Shown: positions 34,564-43,943, numbered from the stretch's first letter. The stretch is 64,000 bases of DNA from CAJINA01 sp964636125 (GCA_964636125.1 CAZWPX010000002.1:62001-126000), one strand, 5' to 3'. The notes: generated by a model not told the origin, from the sequence alone. Numbers and translations: made by a program.

Positions 34564-35364
34564 TTAAGCAGGGGACGCAATTGCTGTCAGGGTTCTTTCA
34601 ATCCTGGCACCATTATCAGTCGTGAATGTCTGTGGGGCAGTGGAAAGCCGCCCTTCAGCAAAAAGCTGAATACATTCCGGGTATAAAATCCATTCCTGTT
34701 TGAGTCCGTTTGACTTGATGGCGTCCAGGCTGTCCCCGGGCTGAATCTCAAATGTCCGCTGGCCGATAATCGGTCCCGAATCCTCCCCGTAATCAACGAA
34801 ATGGACGGTACAGCCGCCGACTTTGCACCCGTAGCGATACGTATCCCCATAGCCGTCCACTCCCGGGAATGAGGGTAAAAGCGCCGGGTGGATATTCATT
34901 ATGATGGGTTTGCCCGGGACCGTGTTCACCCGGTCAATCAGGTACGGGGTCAGGTTGCGCATGAAGCCGGCCAGCACCAGGAGGTCATATGGGTAGGGCT
35001 GCATCGCTTCAATCAGGGCCGCTTCGGCCACCGCGCGGGTATGCAAGAACGCGTTGACTCTCTCAGGATCGTCCTCGGGGGCAAACAGGCACTGTTTCTC
35101 CACGGTATCCTCAAGGTCAAAATCGTCGGGAAGGTGCACTGCATCTGCATTTTCCCGGTATTGCCTGATAATACGACCATAATCCACCACAAAGGTGGAA
35201 ATCTTGTGCTTCTTACCCCGCCCCAACCCCTTTGCGTCAGGATTATCTGAACCCACAAAAACCATCTCGCCGTCAATGGCGCCGGATTCGCATGAATCGA
35301 TGATGGCCTGCAAATTTGTACCACCGCCGGAAATGAGTGCGCCGATCTTGATTTTTTCCGCCAT
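34564..35364 (-). CDS. purN: Phosphoribosylglycinamide formyltransferase PurN, long form
   Basis: The enzyme transfers formyl from 10-formyl-THF to GAR in purine synthesis. The N-terminal ISGGGTNLQAIID and the catalytic set Asn/His/Asp are present (NIHPALLPSFPG, then VDYGEDSGPII). At 266 residues it is longer than the usual 190-215, with an insertion of about 40 residues between the nucleotide loop and LVLAGFMR (EKQCLFAPEDDPERVNAFL region) and a C-terminal tail. No other purine genes are nearby. A related formyltransferase acting on another amine is a less likely alternative. Confidence 0.88.
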   Translation of the reverse strand: MAEKIKIGALISGGGTNLQAIIDSCESGAIDGEMVFVGSDNPDAKGLGRGKKHKISTFVVDYGRIIRQYRENADAVHLPDDFDLEDTVEKQCLFAPEDDPERVNAFLHTRAVAEAALIEAMQPYPYDLLVLAGFMRNLTPYLIDRVNTVPGKPIIMNIHPALLPSFPGVDGYGDTYRYGCKVGGCTVHFVDYGEDSGPIIGQRTFEIQPGDSLDAIKSNGLKQEWILYPECIQLFAEGRLSTAPQTFTTDNGARIERTLTAIASPA

Positions 35365-35458
35365 GTCGCCTCCTGTTGGGTTGGGTGCTCCACCTGTTTA
35401 TGCATTGAATTAGCAAAACCCTGCCGGTGTGTCAATTACAGGATAACGGGATACACGG

Positions 35459-35487
35459 TTGACAATAAATACCGGCATTATTATATA
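35459..35487 (+). promoter_or_regulatory. Sigma-70 promoter of the thioredoxin gene
   Basis: TTGACA (35459-35464), 17-bp spacer, TATATA (35482-35487). Transcription would begin near 35494 and leave a leader of about 98 nt that contains two hairpins. Confidence 0.7.
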
Positions 35488-35505
35488 ACAGTAACCGTAA
35501 AGAAT

Positions 35506-35564
35506 CCTGGCCTAAAGGGCCAGGCTTTGGGTTGCCCCTGGAAGGGGCATACACCCAAAACCGA
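35506..35564 (+). promoter_or_regulatory. Structured leader of the thioredoxin mRNA, repeated elsewhere
   Basis: CCTGGCC/GGCCAGG (35506-35524) forms a 7-bp stem with loop TAAAG. Next, TTTGGGT...ACCCAAA encloses TGCCCC/GGGGCA (35526-35558). A diverged relative, TTGAGTTGCCCTTGGAAGGA, stands at 42180-42237 upstream of the transglycosylase gene. It resembles no riboswitch I know and may be a mobile hairpin. Confidence 0.45.
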
Positions 35565-35591
35565 TACTACAAAGAAAAGGATACCGATCCA

Positions 35592-35918
35592 ATGGGCGAA
35601 AATGTGATTGAAATTGAAGACAGCTCCTTTGAATCTGAAATTCTGCAGGCGGACAAGCCTGCTCTGGTTGATTTCTGGGCCCCCTGGTGCGGCCCCTGTA
35701 AGGCCATTGGACCGGTCATCAACGACCTGGCCGACGAATTCGGGGATAAGGTCAAATTTACCAAGTGCAATGTGGATGACAACCCGGTAACGCCCGGGAA
35801 ATATGGTATCAAAGCAATACCGACGCTCATCTTTTTCAAAGATGGCCAGGTGGTGGAACAGATCACCGGCATGGTTGCAAAATCAAAACTGGAAGCAACC
35901 CTGAACAAACTGCTATAG
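35592..35918 (+). CDS. trxA: Thioredoxin
   Basis: The 108-residue protein has the redox motif WAPWCGPCK, DDNPVTPGKYGIKAIPTL with the cis-Pro, and FFKDGQVVEQITG. It is a cytosolic dithiol reductant. The start at 35592 (MGENVIEIED) has AAAAGGA ten bases upstream; an earlier ATG at 35532 would add residues encoded by the leader hairpin and is rejected. It is monocistronic: its own promoter lies upstream and a terminator follows. Confidence 0.95.
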   Translation: MGENVIEIEDSSFESEILQADKPALVDFWAPWCGPCKAIGPVINDLADEFGDKVKFTKCNVDDNPVTPGKYGIKAIPTLIFFKDGQVVEQITGMVAKSKLEATLNKLL

Positions 35919-35957
35919 TCGTGACTTCACCCTCTTGAGGGCAAACAGGGTACGCTA

Positions 35958-35999
35958 AAACCGGTGATGCCCACCGCGGCGCTTCACCGGTTTCTTTTT
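35958..35999 (+). terminator. Intrinsic terminator after the thioredoxin gene
   Basis: AAACCGGTGA (35958-35967) and TCACCGGTTT (35984-35993) form a perfect 10-bp stem followed by CTTTTT. It ends 23 bp before the bamD start codon. Confidence 0.85.
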
Positions 36000-36022
36000 G
36001 AACGGGGAGACAAGATAGCCCG

Positions 36023-36709
36023 ATGCTTATTTTCAGACAGTTCAGGTATGGCACGCTGATAATCGCCGCCCTGCTTCTATTTTCCCTGGCGGGTTGCGCC
36101 TGGTTCAGTTCAAAGGATAACCGGCCGGCCATCGAACTGGCCCAGGACGGCATGGACGATTATAAGAGCGGCAACTACACCTCCGCCATTGAAACCTTCG
36201 AACGGCTTAAGGACTGGTACCCTTTCAGCAAGTACGCCATCCTGGCAGAGCTGAAAATCGGAGACGCCTACTACAAGAAAGAAGAATACGAAGATGCCGT
36301 CTTCACGTACGCTGAGTTCATCAACCTCCACCCGCGCAACGAGGCGGTGCCTTATGTGATGTACCAGATCGGCCGGTGCTACTTTGATCAGGTCGATACG
36401 GTAGATCGAGACCAGGCATCCACCCGCAAGGCACTGGAAAGCTTCAATAAGCTCGTCGAAAGATTCCCGGTGGACGGATACTCAAAAAAGGCCCGTGAGC
36501 ACATCGACACCTGTATCAAAGTCCTGGCCGGCCATGATTTATATGTGGGTCAGTTCTACTTCAAAGCGCGCTACTACAAGGCGGCCCTGAGCCGTTTCAT
36601 GGCCGTGATTACCGAGTATCCGGATGTCGGCCTGCAGCAAAAAGCCCTCCAGTATGTGGCCCTGTGTAAAGCGGAAATTGCCCGTGAGGATGACGGCAGC
36701 CGGCAGTAG
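36023..36709 (+). CDS. bamD: Outer-membrane assembly lipoprotein BamD
   Basis: The 228-residue protein has a lipoprotein signal (FSLAGC, lipid Cys25) and five TPR-like repeats beginning AQDGMDDYKSGNYTSAIETF, with LKDWYPFSKYAILAELKIGDAYYKKEEY typical of BamD, shown in parts. It works with BamA to fold outer-membrane proteins. GGGGAGA precedes the ATG. The upstream terminator leaves little room for a separate promoter, so partial read-through from trxA is likely. Confidence 0.92.
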   Translation: MLIFRQFRYGTLIIAALLLFSLAGCAWFSSKDNRPAIELAQDGMDDYKSGNYTSAIETFERLKDWYPFSKYAILAELKIGDAYYKKEEYEDAVFTYAEFINLHPRNEAVPYVMYQIGRCYFDQVDTVDRDQASTRKALESFNKLVERFPVDGYSKKAREHIDTCIKVLAGHDLYVGQFYFKARYYKAALSRFMAVITEYPDVGLQQKALQYVALCKAEIAREDDGSRQ

Positions 36710-36766
36710 CCGTGCCGGCCGTGCCAGATCTTGATCCCGGTTTTTAGATCTGAAGCCAAAAAACAC

Positions 36767-36795
36767 TTTACACCGCATGATTAGTATTATATAGA
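36767..36795 (+). promoter_or_regulatory. Sigma-70 promoter of rpmB
   Basis: TTTACA (36767-36772), 17-bp spacer, TATAGA (36790-36795), giving a leader of about 70 nt before rpmB. Confidence 0.65.
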
Positions 36796-36873
36796 TAGCG
36801 TTTGCAATTTACCGGGAGTGGCTCGAGCCCAACCCGAAAGTATTGATAATAAGGACTCGCAGGAGACGATACC

Positions 36874-37065
36874 ATGTCTAAAGTATGTGAAATATGCGGA
36901 AAAAAACCAATGGTTGGCAACAATGTCAGTCATGCCCATAATGTAACCAAGAGACGCTTCAACCCGAATCTGCAGAATGTCCGCGCCCTGGACAACGGCC
37001 GCCCGAAAAAAATGGTGGTCTGCACAACCTGCATCAAATCCGGGCGCGTGGTTAAGGTCGCCTGA
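36874..37065 (+). CDS. rpmB: 50S ribosomal protein L28, zinc-binding form
   Basis: The 63-residue protein has CEICGKKPMVGNNVSHAHN, TKRRFNPNLQ and a C-terminal CTTC pair. Two CxxC motifs mark the zinc-containing (C+) paralogue type. AGGAG stands seven to eight bases before the ATG. Confidence 0.96.
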   Translation: MSKVCEICGKKPMVGNNVSHAHNVTKRRFNPNLQNVRALDNGRPKKMVVCTTCIKSGRVVKVA

Positions 37066-37189
37066 AGCTGTTGCCCACCTCCGGTTCCCCGGTCGGCATT
37101 TCATCTGCCAGGGATCTACGACGACAATAACAATAGCGCTATGGCCAGCAACCGCTTTAAGGGTTTTCGCATGGTTTCTAAGATGATTA

Positions 37190-39331
37190 TTACCCGACTC
37201 TCTTGACACCCTGCACACTCTTGACCTTCCTGATGGCTGCCAGTATTCGCCTGAGGTGTTCCGTACTTTTGACACCGATGGAAAAACTGCTTTCGACGTG
37301 CCGGTCATTGCCGGTTTTGGTATTCGCCTCGAGAATATTGGCATCGTTTTTAGTGATACAACCGACGATGTCAGATAGCAGCCCCACCCGATCATAAGCA
37401 TTTACATACAGGTCCGCAGGGAACGTCTCGGACGCCTCTGTATTCCACTCGACATCTATACGCCTTTCCGGATCCATCTTCAGTGAGTTCACGCAGTTGT
37501 AACGGTGTACGGTCACACCGAAGCCGCGGGTGATGTAGCCGGTAATCTCATCCCCGGGAACCGGTTGGCAGCATTTCCCGAATTTGATCAGGATATCGTC
37601 CACCCCTTTCACCACCACGCCGGTTTTTGATTTCTTTTTGCGCACCCGCCCCATCAATTTGTTCAAGATAGACTCACCCACAGCCTCACCGGCAGCTTTC
37701 GGTTCCAGGCGCCGTATAATCTGCAGGGGCGTTGTCTTTCCATAACCCACACTGGCAATCAGGTCGTCTATGGCTTTAAACCCGAAAAATTCAACGACGG
37801 TATCCATCTCTTCTGACTTGATCTGGGTGTTGAAGTTCATTTTATGTTTTCGGAAAGCTTTTTCACACATCTCCCGGCCCAGGCTCAGGCTTCTCTCTTT
37901 TTCCTGGGTCTTAACCCATTGCCGGATTTTTGATTTGGCCTTGACCGTTTTTACAAACGTCAGCCAGTCCTTACTGGGGTGATGGTTCTTCTGCGTGACC
38001 ACTTCAACAATATCACCGGTCTGCAGGGCGTACTGCAGGGGCACCAGGCGGCCATTTACCTTCCCCCCGATGCACTGGTTGCCGACCTCGGTATGAATCC
38101 GATAGGCAAAATCAACCGGAGTAGCACCTCTGGGCAGGGTCTTCACCTCACCGGTGGGTGTGAACACATAGACCTCATCGGGAAACAGATCGATGCGGAC
38201 ATTCTCAAGAAACTCGTTGGGATCCCGGGTGTGCTCTTGATTCTCGACGATATTCTGAATCCAGGCAAACGTGTCGCGCACCTTGGCGTCCACCTGCTTG
38301 CCTTCCTTGTAGCTCCAGTGGGCAGCGATGCCGGACTTGGCCACGGCGTCCATCTCGTGTGTCCGGATCTGGATTTCCACCCTTTCCCCCTTAGGGCCGA
38401 TCACCGTGGTGTGCAGGGACTGATACATGTTGGGTTTGGGCCGGGCGACATAGTCTTTGAATTTGATATCAATGGGCTTCCACAGGGCATGGATCAAACC
38501 CAGTACCCCATAGCATTGTGGAATCGTGTCCAGGATGATGCGAAAGGCGATAATGTCATATATTTCTTCAAATGGCAGATTCTGGCTCAGCATCTTCTGG
38601 TGGATGCTGTAAAATTTTTTGTGCCGGCCGAGCACCTTTCCCGGTAGATTGGACTGGTCGATTTTCTGCACGATGATCTGCCGGACATTCTCCAGGTACG
38701 CTTCGCGCCCGGCCTGATCTTTGCGGACAAGCCCCCGGATCCGCTGGTAATCTTCCGGAAAAAGATATTTGAAAGAGTTATCCTCCAACTCGTGCTTAAT
38801 CCAGTAGATGCCCAGGCGCGAGGCGATGGGCGCATAGATATCCAGGGTTTCCCGGGCTATCTTAGCCTGCCGGCTGCTATCGTGGAACTCGAGGGTACGC
38901 ATGTTGTGCAGCCGGTCAGCCAGTTTTATCAAGATCACCCGGATGTCATCAGCCATAGCCAACAGCATTTTGCGGATGCTCTCCGCCTGGCAAGCCTGTG
39001 CGTTTTCAAACGGCAGAACACTGAGTTTGGTAACCCCGGAAACGATATGATCGACTTCCGGCCCAAAGATCTCCCGGACTTCAGCGGACGTTGCGTGGGT
39101 GTCTTCAATGACATCGTGCAGCAGGCCGGCCACCACACTGACGGTGTCGAGTTTCATGTCCGCCAGGATACCGGCAACCTCCAGGGGGTGGGAAAGATAA
39201 GGTTCCCCGGACAAACGCACCTGCCCGGCGTGCACCCGGGCAGAGTAGACATAGGCCTGGTTGACAACCCCCAGGTCAGCGTCGGGGTTGTAGGTGGTGA
39301 CCTTATCAATTATGTCATTTATGCGAATCAT
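37190..39331 (-). CDS. spoT: Bifunctional (p)ppGpp synthetase/hydrolase (RelA/SpoT family)
   Basis: The 713-residue enzyme makes and degrades the stringent-response alarmone. The N-terminal HD hydrolase has VAGLLHDVIEDT, so hydrolysis should be active. The synthetase region has GRHKKFYSIHQKM and YQSLHTTVIGP. TGS (FTPTGEVKTLPRGATPVDFA), zinc-finger/helical and ACT domains (YDRVGLLSDIVG) follow. I use ATG 39331, which overlaps the proS stop as TGATG, and reject 19 extra codons upstream. It is the only Rsh gene seen here, which fits the single bifunctional enzyme usual outside beta/gammaproteobacteria. Confidence 0.95.
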   Translation of the reverse strand: MIRINDIIDKVTTYNPDADLGVVNQAYVYSARVHAGQVRLSGEPYLSHPLEVAGILADMKLDTVSVVAGLLHDVIEDTHATSAEVREIFGPEVDHIVSGVTKLSVLPFENAQACQAESIRKMLLAMADDIRVILIKLADRLHNMRTLEFHDSSRQAKIARETLDIYAPIASRLGIYWIKHELEDNSFKYLFPEDYQRIRGLVRKDQAGREAYLENVRQIIVQKIDQSNLPGKVLGRHKKFYSIHQKMLSQNLPFEEIYDIIAFRIILDTIPQCYGVLGLIHALWKPIDIKFKDYVARPKPNMYQSLHTTVIGPKGERVEIQIRTHEMDAVAKSGIAAHWSYKEGKQVDAKVRDTFAWIQNIVENQEHTRDPNEFLENVRIDLFPDEVYVFTPTGEVKTLPRGATPVDFAYRIHTEVGNQCIGGKVNGRLVPLQYALQTGDIVEVVTQKNHHPSKDWLTFVKTVKAKSKIRQWVKTQEKERSLSLGREMCEKAFRKHKMNFNTQIKSEEMDTVVEFFGFKAIDDLIASVGYGKTTPLQIIRRLEPKAAGEAVGESILNKLMGRVRKKKSKTGVVVKGVDDILIKFGKCCQPVPGDEITGYITRGFGVTVHRYNCVNSLKMDPERRIDVEWNTEASETFPADLYVNAYDRVGLLSDIVGCITKNDANILEANTKTGNDRHVESSFSIGVKSTEHLRRILAAIRKVKSVQGVKRVG

Positions 39332-40863
39332 CAGTAGGCTTTTGCAAATACAACCCGTTTGTCCGAAGGTTCGCCGCAGCAGACACACTTGCCTGCCTCA
39401 TTATTCTCCCCCAGGTTCTCGAACGGGATACAGCGGATGCTCACCTTCAGGTCTTCCTTTATACGGGCTTCACACGCATCCCGGCCGCACCAGTGCGACA
39501 GAGCAAAACCACCATGAATTTCCGGTTTCGCCTGATTGGCGGGTGTAAAATACCGGTAAAAGGCCGTATTATCATCAACGTTTATCGTATTTTCCTCCCG
39601 GTAGGCCAATGCCCGGGCAAAGAGATTCTCCTGGATATCTTCGAGGGTATCACTGACAGAAGCTACAAATTCATCCCGCTTCACCGACATTTTTTCCCGG
39701 TGCCCCCTGTCTCGACGCCCCACGAATACGGAGTCCTCCGCGATATCACGCGGACCTATCTCCACCCTGATGGGAATCCCTTTCTTAATCCAGTCCCAGC
39801 TTTTGCCGCCGCCGATATCACGATCATCAACCTCAACCACCAGCCGGCGACCATAATACTCGCTCTTTCTCAGTTCCGCCGCCAGGCTGTTCACATAGTC
39901 CATCACCGGACCCTTATCCTTCTCTTTGCGCATAATCGGGATCAAGACAACATGCGCCGAAGCAATCCGGGGGGGCAGGACAAGTCCGTCGTCGTCGCTG
40001 TGGGTCATAATCATGCCGCCAATCATCCGGGTGGAAGAACCCCACGAGGTGGTCCAGGCATACTCTTCTTTTTCCGCGGACGATTGGAATTTAATGGCCG
40101 AGGCCCGGGCAAAATTCTGCCCGAGAAAATGGGAAGTCCCGGCCTGCAGGGCTTTGCGATCCTGCATCATCGCCTCAATGCAAAGTGTATCCACCGCGCC
40201 GGGAAACCGTTCCAGGGCTGTTTTACGGCCTTTGATAACCGGTATGGCTAGAAATTCTTCCACAAAACGGGCGTAGACATCCAGCATCAATTCAGTCCGG
40301 ATAACCGCCTCATCGGCGGTGGCATGCGCCGTATGCCCCTCTTGCCAGAGAAACTCACTGGTTCTCAGAAAAATCCGGGTTCGCATTTCCCAGCGCACCA
40401 CATTGGCCCACTGGTTTATCAAAATAGGCAGGTCCCGGTAACTGCTGACCCATTTGGAAAACGACTCCCCAATGATGGTTTCCGACGTGGGCCTGACCAC
40501 CAGCGGTTCACCGAGTTTCCCGGCCGGCACCAGGCCGCCCTCGGGGCCTTTTTCAAGGCGGTGGTGGGTGACCACCGCACACTCGGTGGCAAAACCTTCC
40601 ACGTGCTCAGCCTCTTTCTCAAGGTAATTCAGCGGGATAAAGAGTGGGAAGTAGGCATTCTTCACGCCGGTCTCTTTGAACATGGCATCCATATCGCGCA
40701 TGATATTTTCCCAGACCGCATAACCCCAGGGCTTGATGACCATGCACCCGCGTACCGGAGATGGCTCGGCCATGTCCGATGCTTTGACGACCTGCTGATA
40801 CCACTCCGGGTAATCTTCCGACCGGGTGGGTGTGATTGCTGTTTTGGCCTGCTTTTTTCCCAT
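39331..40863 (-). CDS. proS: Prolyl-tRNA synthetase, archaeal/eukaryotic type
   Basis: The 510-residue class II enzyme has PWGYAVWENIMRDMD, motif 2 RWEMRTRIFLRTSEFLWQEGHTAHAT (shown in part), and GTSHFLGQNFA. The C-terminus has a Cys-rich CVCCGEPSDKRVVFAKAY zinc domain. It lacks the editing insertion of the usual bacterial enzyme. It charges tRNA-Pro. It sits between ispG and the alarmone synthetase with one-base overlap to the latter, linking translation with the stringent response in one operon. Confidence 0.95.
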   Translation of the reverse strand: MGKKQAKTAITPTRSEDYPEWYQQVVKASDMAEPSPVRGCMVIKPWGYAVWENIMRDMDAMFKETGVKNAYFPLFIPLNYLEKEAEHVEGFATECAVVTHHRLEKGPEGGLVPAGKLGEPLVVRPTSETIIGESFSKWVSSYRDLPILINQWANVVRWEMRTRIFLRTSEFLWQEGHTAHATADEAVIRTELMLDVYARFVEEFLAIPVIKGRKTALERFPGAVDTLCIEAMMQDRKALQAGTSHFLGQNFARASAIKFQSSAEKEEYAWTTSWGSSTRMIGGMIMTHSDDDGLVLPPRIASAHVVLIPIMRKEKDKGPVMDYVNSLAAELRKSEYYGRRLVVEVDDRDIGGGKSWDWIKKGIPIRVEIGPRDIAEDSVFVGRRDRGHREKMSVKRDEFVASVSDTLEDIQENLFARALAYREENTINVDDNTAFYRYFTPANQAKPEIHGGFALSHWCGRDACEARIKEDLKVSIRCIPFENLGENNEAGKCVCCGEPSDKRVVFAKAY

Positions 40864-40879
40864 AATGCCCTCTCTCCTA

Positions 40880-41962
40880 TCAGGTTTGTGCTTTCTTTTC
40901 GTATCGTTGCACCTCAGTGAGTAATACCGCCACCAGCTCTTCCTGGGGGAATTTCTTTACAACTTTGCCCCGGCGAAAAAGTATCCCGAAGCCATCACCG
41001 CCGGCAATGCCGATATCGGCCTCCCGGGCTTCTCCGGGGCCATTCACCACACACCCCATGATGGCCACTTTCACATCTGCCTGTGAAGCAAACAGGGCCG
41101 TTTCCACCTGATCGGCAATGTTGAACAGGTCTACCTTGCAGCGCCCGCAGGTAGGGCAGGATATGATTTCCGGACCCCGCCGGCGGATGTCCAGTGAACG
41201 CAGGATCTCATAGCCAACCTTGATTTCCTCAACCGGATCACGGGTCAGCGAAACCCGCAGGGTATCACCGATCCCTTCAGCCAGGAGCATGCCGATCCCC
41301 ACGGAGGATTTTACAATCCCGGCATAGAGACCGCCGGCTTCGGTGACCCCCACGTGAAGCGGCAGGTCTGTCCGGGTGGATAGCCGGCGATAGGCGGCCA
41401 CCGTACGATAGACGTCTGAGGCCTTTATCGATACTTTCAGTGCGTGGAAATCCAGGCTCCGCATACGGTCAATATGCCGCAGGGCACTTTCTACCATCGC
41501 CCCGGCGGTGGCCTGGCCGCCATACTTTTCCAGCAGGTCCTTCTCCAGCGACCCCGAGTTAACCCCGACCCGTATGGCCAGCCCCAGATCTCGAGCGCAA
41601 TCGACCACCTGGCGAACCTTGGCTTCGCTGCCGATATTACCTGGATTTATCCTCAAACCATCGGCCCCCGCCCGGGCGGCAGCCAGCGCCAGACGGTAAT
41701 CAAAGTGGATATCCGCAATCAGCGGAATTGAAATCCCAGCCTTAATTTTTGATATGGCCGCGGCCGCCGGCTGATCCGGTACCGCTACTCTGACAATCTC
41801 ACAACCGGCCGCAGTCAACTGCCGGATCTGGGTCACCGTGGCCTCGACGTCCTCGGTATAGGTGTTGGTCATTGACTGCACGGCAATGGGAGCCCTGCCG
41901 CCCACCGGGACAGTCCCTATCCGGATCTGCCGGGTGGATTTTCTCTCTATTGAAAATGGCAT
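40880..41962 (-). CDS. ispG: 4-hydroxy-3-methylbut-2-enyl diphosphate synthase IspG (GcpE)
   Basis: The 360-residue iron-sulfur enzyme catalyses the penultimate step of the MEP isoprenoid pathway. It has the TIM barrel (AVQSMTNT, DIHFDYRLALAA, RINPGNIG) and a cluster domain with ISCPTCGRCKVDL and MGCVVNGPGEA. It is the first gene of the ispG-proS-spoT run, with 16 bp to proS. Confidence 0.95.
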   Translation of the reverse strand: MPFSIERKSTRQIRIGTVPVGGRAPIAVQSMTNTYTEDVEATVTQIRQLTAAGCEIVRVAVPDQPAAAAISKIKAGISIPLIADIHFDYRLALAAARAGADGLRINPGNIGSEAKVRQVVDCARDLGLAIRVGVNSGSLEKDLLEKYGGQATAGAMVESALRHIDRMRSLDFHALKVSIKASDVYRTVAAYRRLSTRTDLPLHVGVTEAGGLYAGIVKSSVGIGMLLAEGIGDTLRVSLTRDPVEEIKVGYEILRSLDIRRRGPEIISCPTCGRCKVDLFNIADQVETALFASQADVKVAIMGCVVNGPGEAREADIGIAGGDGFGILFRRGKVVKKFPQEELVAVLLTEVQRYEKKAQT

Positions 41963-42485
41963 CCTGTCCCGTTACCTCTCAGGTTCCCAAAAACCAGTCT
42001 CTCAGGCGTGTCAGTTTACTGGAAACCGGGCAAAAGTGCATAAAATTCAGACAGGGACAGGTCTAACAAACGGACCTTATTAGTTCAAGTGAAATTGCCG
42101 ACTGCAATGGATTGGGCGGCACTGCAGCTTGACAGACCGTGCCCATAACGGCGATAGTGGAGCTATTTGTATAGAAGCTTGGCCCAAAGAGATAGGCTTT
42201 GAGTTGCCCTTGGAAGGAACTTACAACCCAAGACTGAGAAGTGTGAAGTGACTAAAATGATCTAAAGTGCACCACGTAAGGCACTTGCTCCGCGACGCCT
42301 AAAGTTCTGGTGTCACTTCGCTCCGCTGGTTTTATCCAATCAGTAGAATGCCTTAACTTTAGATCACTTTTAACTTTAGTTCACTTTAGCTCACTTGCAT
42401 CAATCAGTATGGCCTAGCCAATTATCTCTGACCTGGCCCTGAGGACCAGGTTGTTAAAGACAGAACAAAACCGGGAGGACTCAAT
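41963..42485. repeat. Gene-free stretch rich in interspersed repeats (copy B elements)
   Basis: At 42180-42237 lies a diverged copy of the thioredoxin leader element. At 42261-42306 lies the 46-bp repeat that is inverted relative to 29405-29450. Around 42345-42395 there are AACTTTAGATCACTTTTAAC and AACTTTAGTTCACTTTAG words. CCTGGCCCTGAGGACCAGG (42434-42452) can form a hairpin. No gene is seen; the divergent promoters of ispG and mltF should lie here. Confidence 0.55.
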
Positions 42486-43943
42486 TTGCAGCAGGAACCC
42501 CCCATCCCGACCGGCGCATACCGGGTGCGGACAATTTTCAGGTTATTGCTTGTGGCCGGTTTCATCGCCACCTGCAGCCTGTACGTTTGCCTCTTCACGC
42601 CGGAACCATCGCCTGAAACGGCCCTGGAAAGGATTCTGCGGACCGGCAAGATTACCGTCCTGACCCGCAACAATGCCAACTGCTACTATTTCTACCGCGA
42701 CCAGCCCATGGGCTTTGAATATGATCTTGCCAGCGCCTTTGCCGAATACCTGGGTGTTCGTCTGGAACTGAAAATTGCCGAAAAATGGGAGGGCATGATC
42801 CCGGACATCCAAACCGGCGAAGCGGATATGGTCGCAGCCGCACTGACTATTACGGCCAAACGTTTGCAGCAGGTGGCCTTTTCCGATGGCTACCTGGCCA
42901 CCCGGCAGCAGGTCATCACCAACCGGTATCACCCGGATATCCGCACGCCGGCCGACCTGGCCGGGCACACGGTCCATGTGCGCCGGGGAACTTCATACCA
43001 GGAGCGCCTGGAGGAACTCCAGGCTTCCGGGATCGCGGTGGAGATAAAACTCCTGGTCGATGTCCCCACCGAAGAGCTTATCCGGCAGGTGGCCGCGGGT
43101 GACATAAATATCACCGTGGCGGATGAGCATATCGCCCTGCTGAACCGGCGCTATTATCCCCGGTCACGCATCGCGTCAGCGGTCAGCCAACAGCAGCCCA
43201 TCGGATGGGCCATACACCAGCAGGCGCCTAAACTGCGCCGCCGGATCAATCAGTTTTTCAAGGACATCAAGGCAAACGGTGTCTATGCGGACATATACGA
43301 CCGATATTTCTTCGATCTTGAAATGTTTGATTACGTGGATGTGCGCGCTTACCACAGGCGGCTGCGTACCCGCCTGCCTGCCTATCAGCCCATAATCGAA
43401 CAGGCCGCAAACCTGAATCGCTTTGACTGGCGCTTAATCGCGGCCCAAGTGTATCAGGAATCGCATTTTGATCCCGCCGCAAGAAGCCATGCCGGCGCTT
43501 ACGGCCTCATGCAGCTGACCATCCAGACCGCCCGCAGCCTGGGGGTAACCGACATTCTGGATCCGGCCCAGAATATTCAAGCCGGTGTTTTGCACTTGAG
43601 AATGCTCTACGATCATTTCAACAAAGTCCCGGAATCTGATCGCCTGCATATGGCCCTGGCAGCTTACAACGTGGGCCAGGGTCATTTATGGGATGCCCGG
43701 GAACTGGCCCGCCGGTTCGACCTGGACCCGGACCGGTGGGTTTCGCTCGAGAAAACCCTGCCCCTGCTGCGCTACCGCAAATACTACAAAGATTCGCGCT
43801 ACGGTTATTGTCGGGGGACAGAACCCATCCACTATATCCGCCAGATAAACTTCTACTATGATATCCTCAAGCGCAGCGGCATTGAATACGGGCGCATCCA
43901 CGACCCAGCCGGCAAAGGAACCTTGGGGGAGGCGCCCTCCTGA
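42486..43943 (+). CDS. mltF: MltF-like membrane-bound lytic murein transglycosylase
   Basis: The 485-residue protein has an N-terminal membrane anchor (FRLLLVAGFIATCSLYVCLF), a periplasmic solute-binding family 3 domain at about 55-285 (GKITVLTRNNANCYYF, FEYDLASAFAEYLGV) and a C-terminal SLT domain with the catalytic Glu in QVYQESHFDP, then GAYGLMQLT and ALAAYNVGQGHL. It cleaves peptidoglycan glycan strands, and the binding domain tunes activity. The start is TTG 42486, with GGGAGG seven bases upstream; no ATG lies before the anchor. Confidence 0.92.
   Translation: MQQEPPIPTGAYRVRTIFRLLLVAGFIATCSLYVCLFTPEPSPETALERILRTGKITVLTRNNANCYYFYRDQPMGFEYDLASAFAEYLGVRLELKIAEKWEGMIPDIQTGEADMVAAALTITAKRLQQVAFSDGYLATRQQVITNRYHPDIRTPADLAGHTVHVRRGTSYQERLEELQASGIAVEIKLLVDVPTEELIRQVAAGDINITVADEHIALLNRRYYPRSRIASAVSQQQPIGWAIHQQAPKLRRRINQFFKDIKANGVYADIYDRYFFDLEMFDYVDVRAYHRRLRTRLPAYQPIIEQAANLNRFDWRLIAAQVYQESHFDPAARSHAGAYGLMQLTIQTARSLGVTDILDPAQNIQAGVLHLRMLYDHFNKVPESDRLHMALAAYNVGQGHLWDARELARRFDLDPDRWVSLEKTLPLLRYRKYYKDSRYGYCRGTEPIHYIRQINFYYDILKRSGIEYGRIHDPAGKGTLGEAPS

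Noticed and set aside
36787..37401. Minus-strand frame of 204 codons across rpmB
   Set aside because: It lies antisense to a certain ribosomal protein gene and has no recognisable domain.
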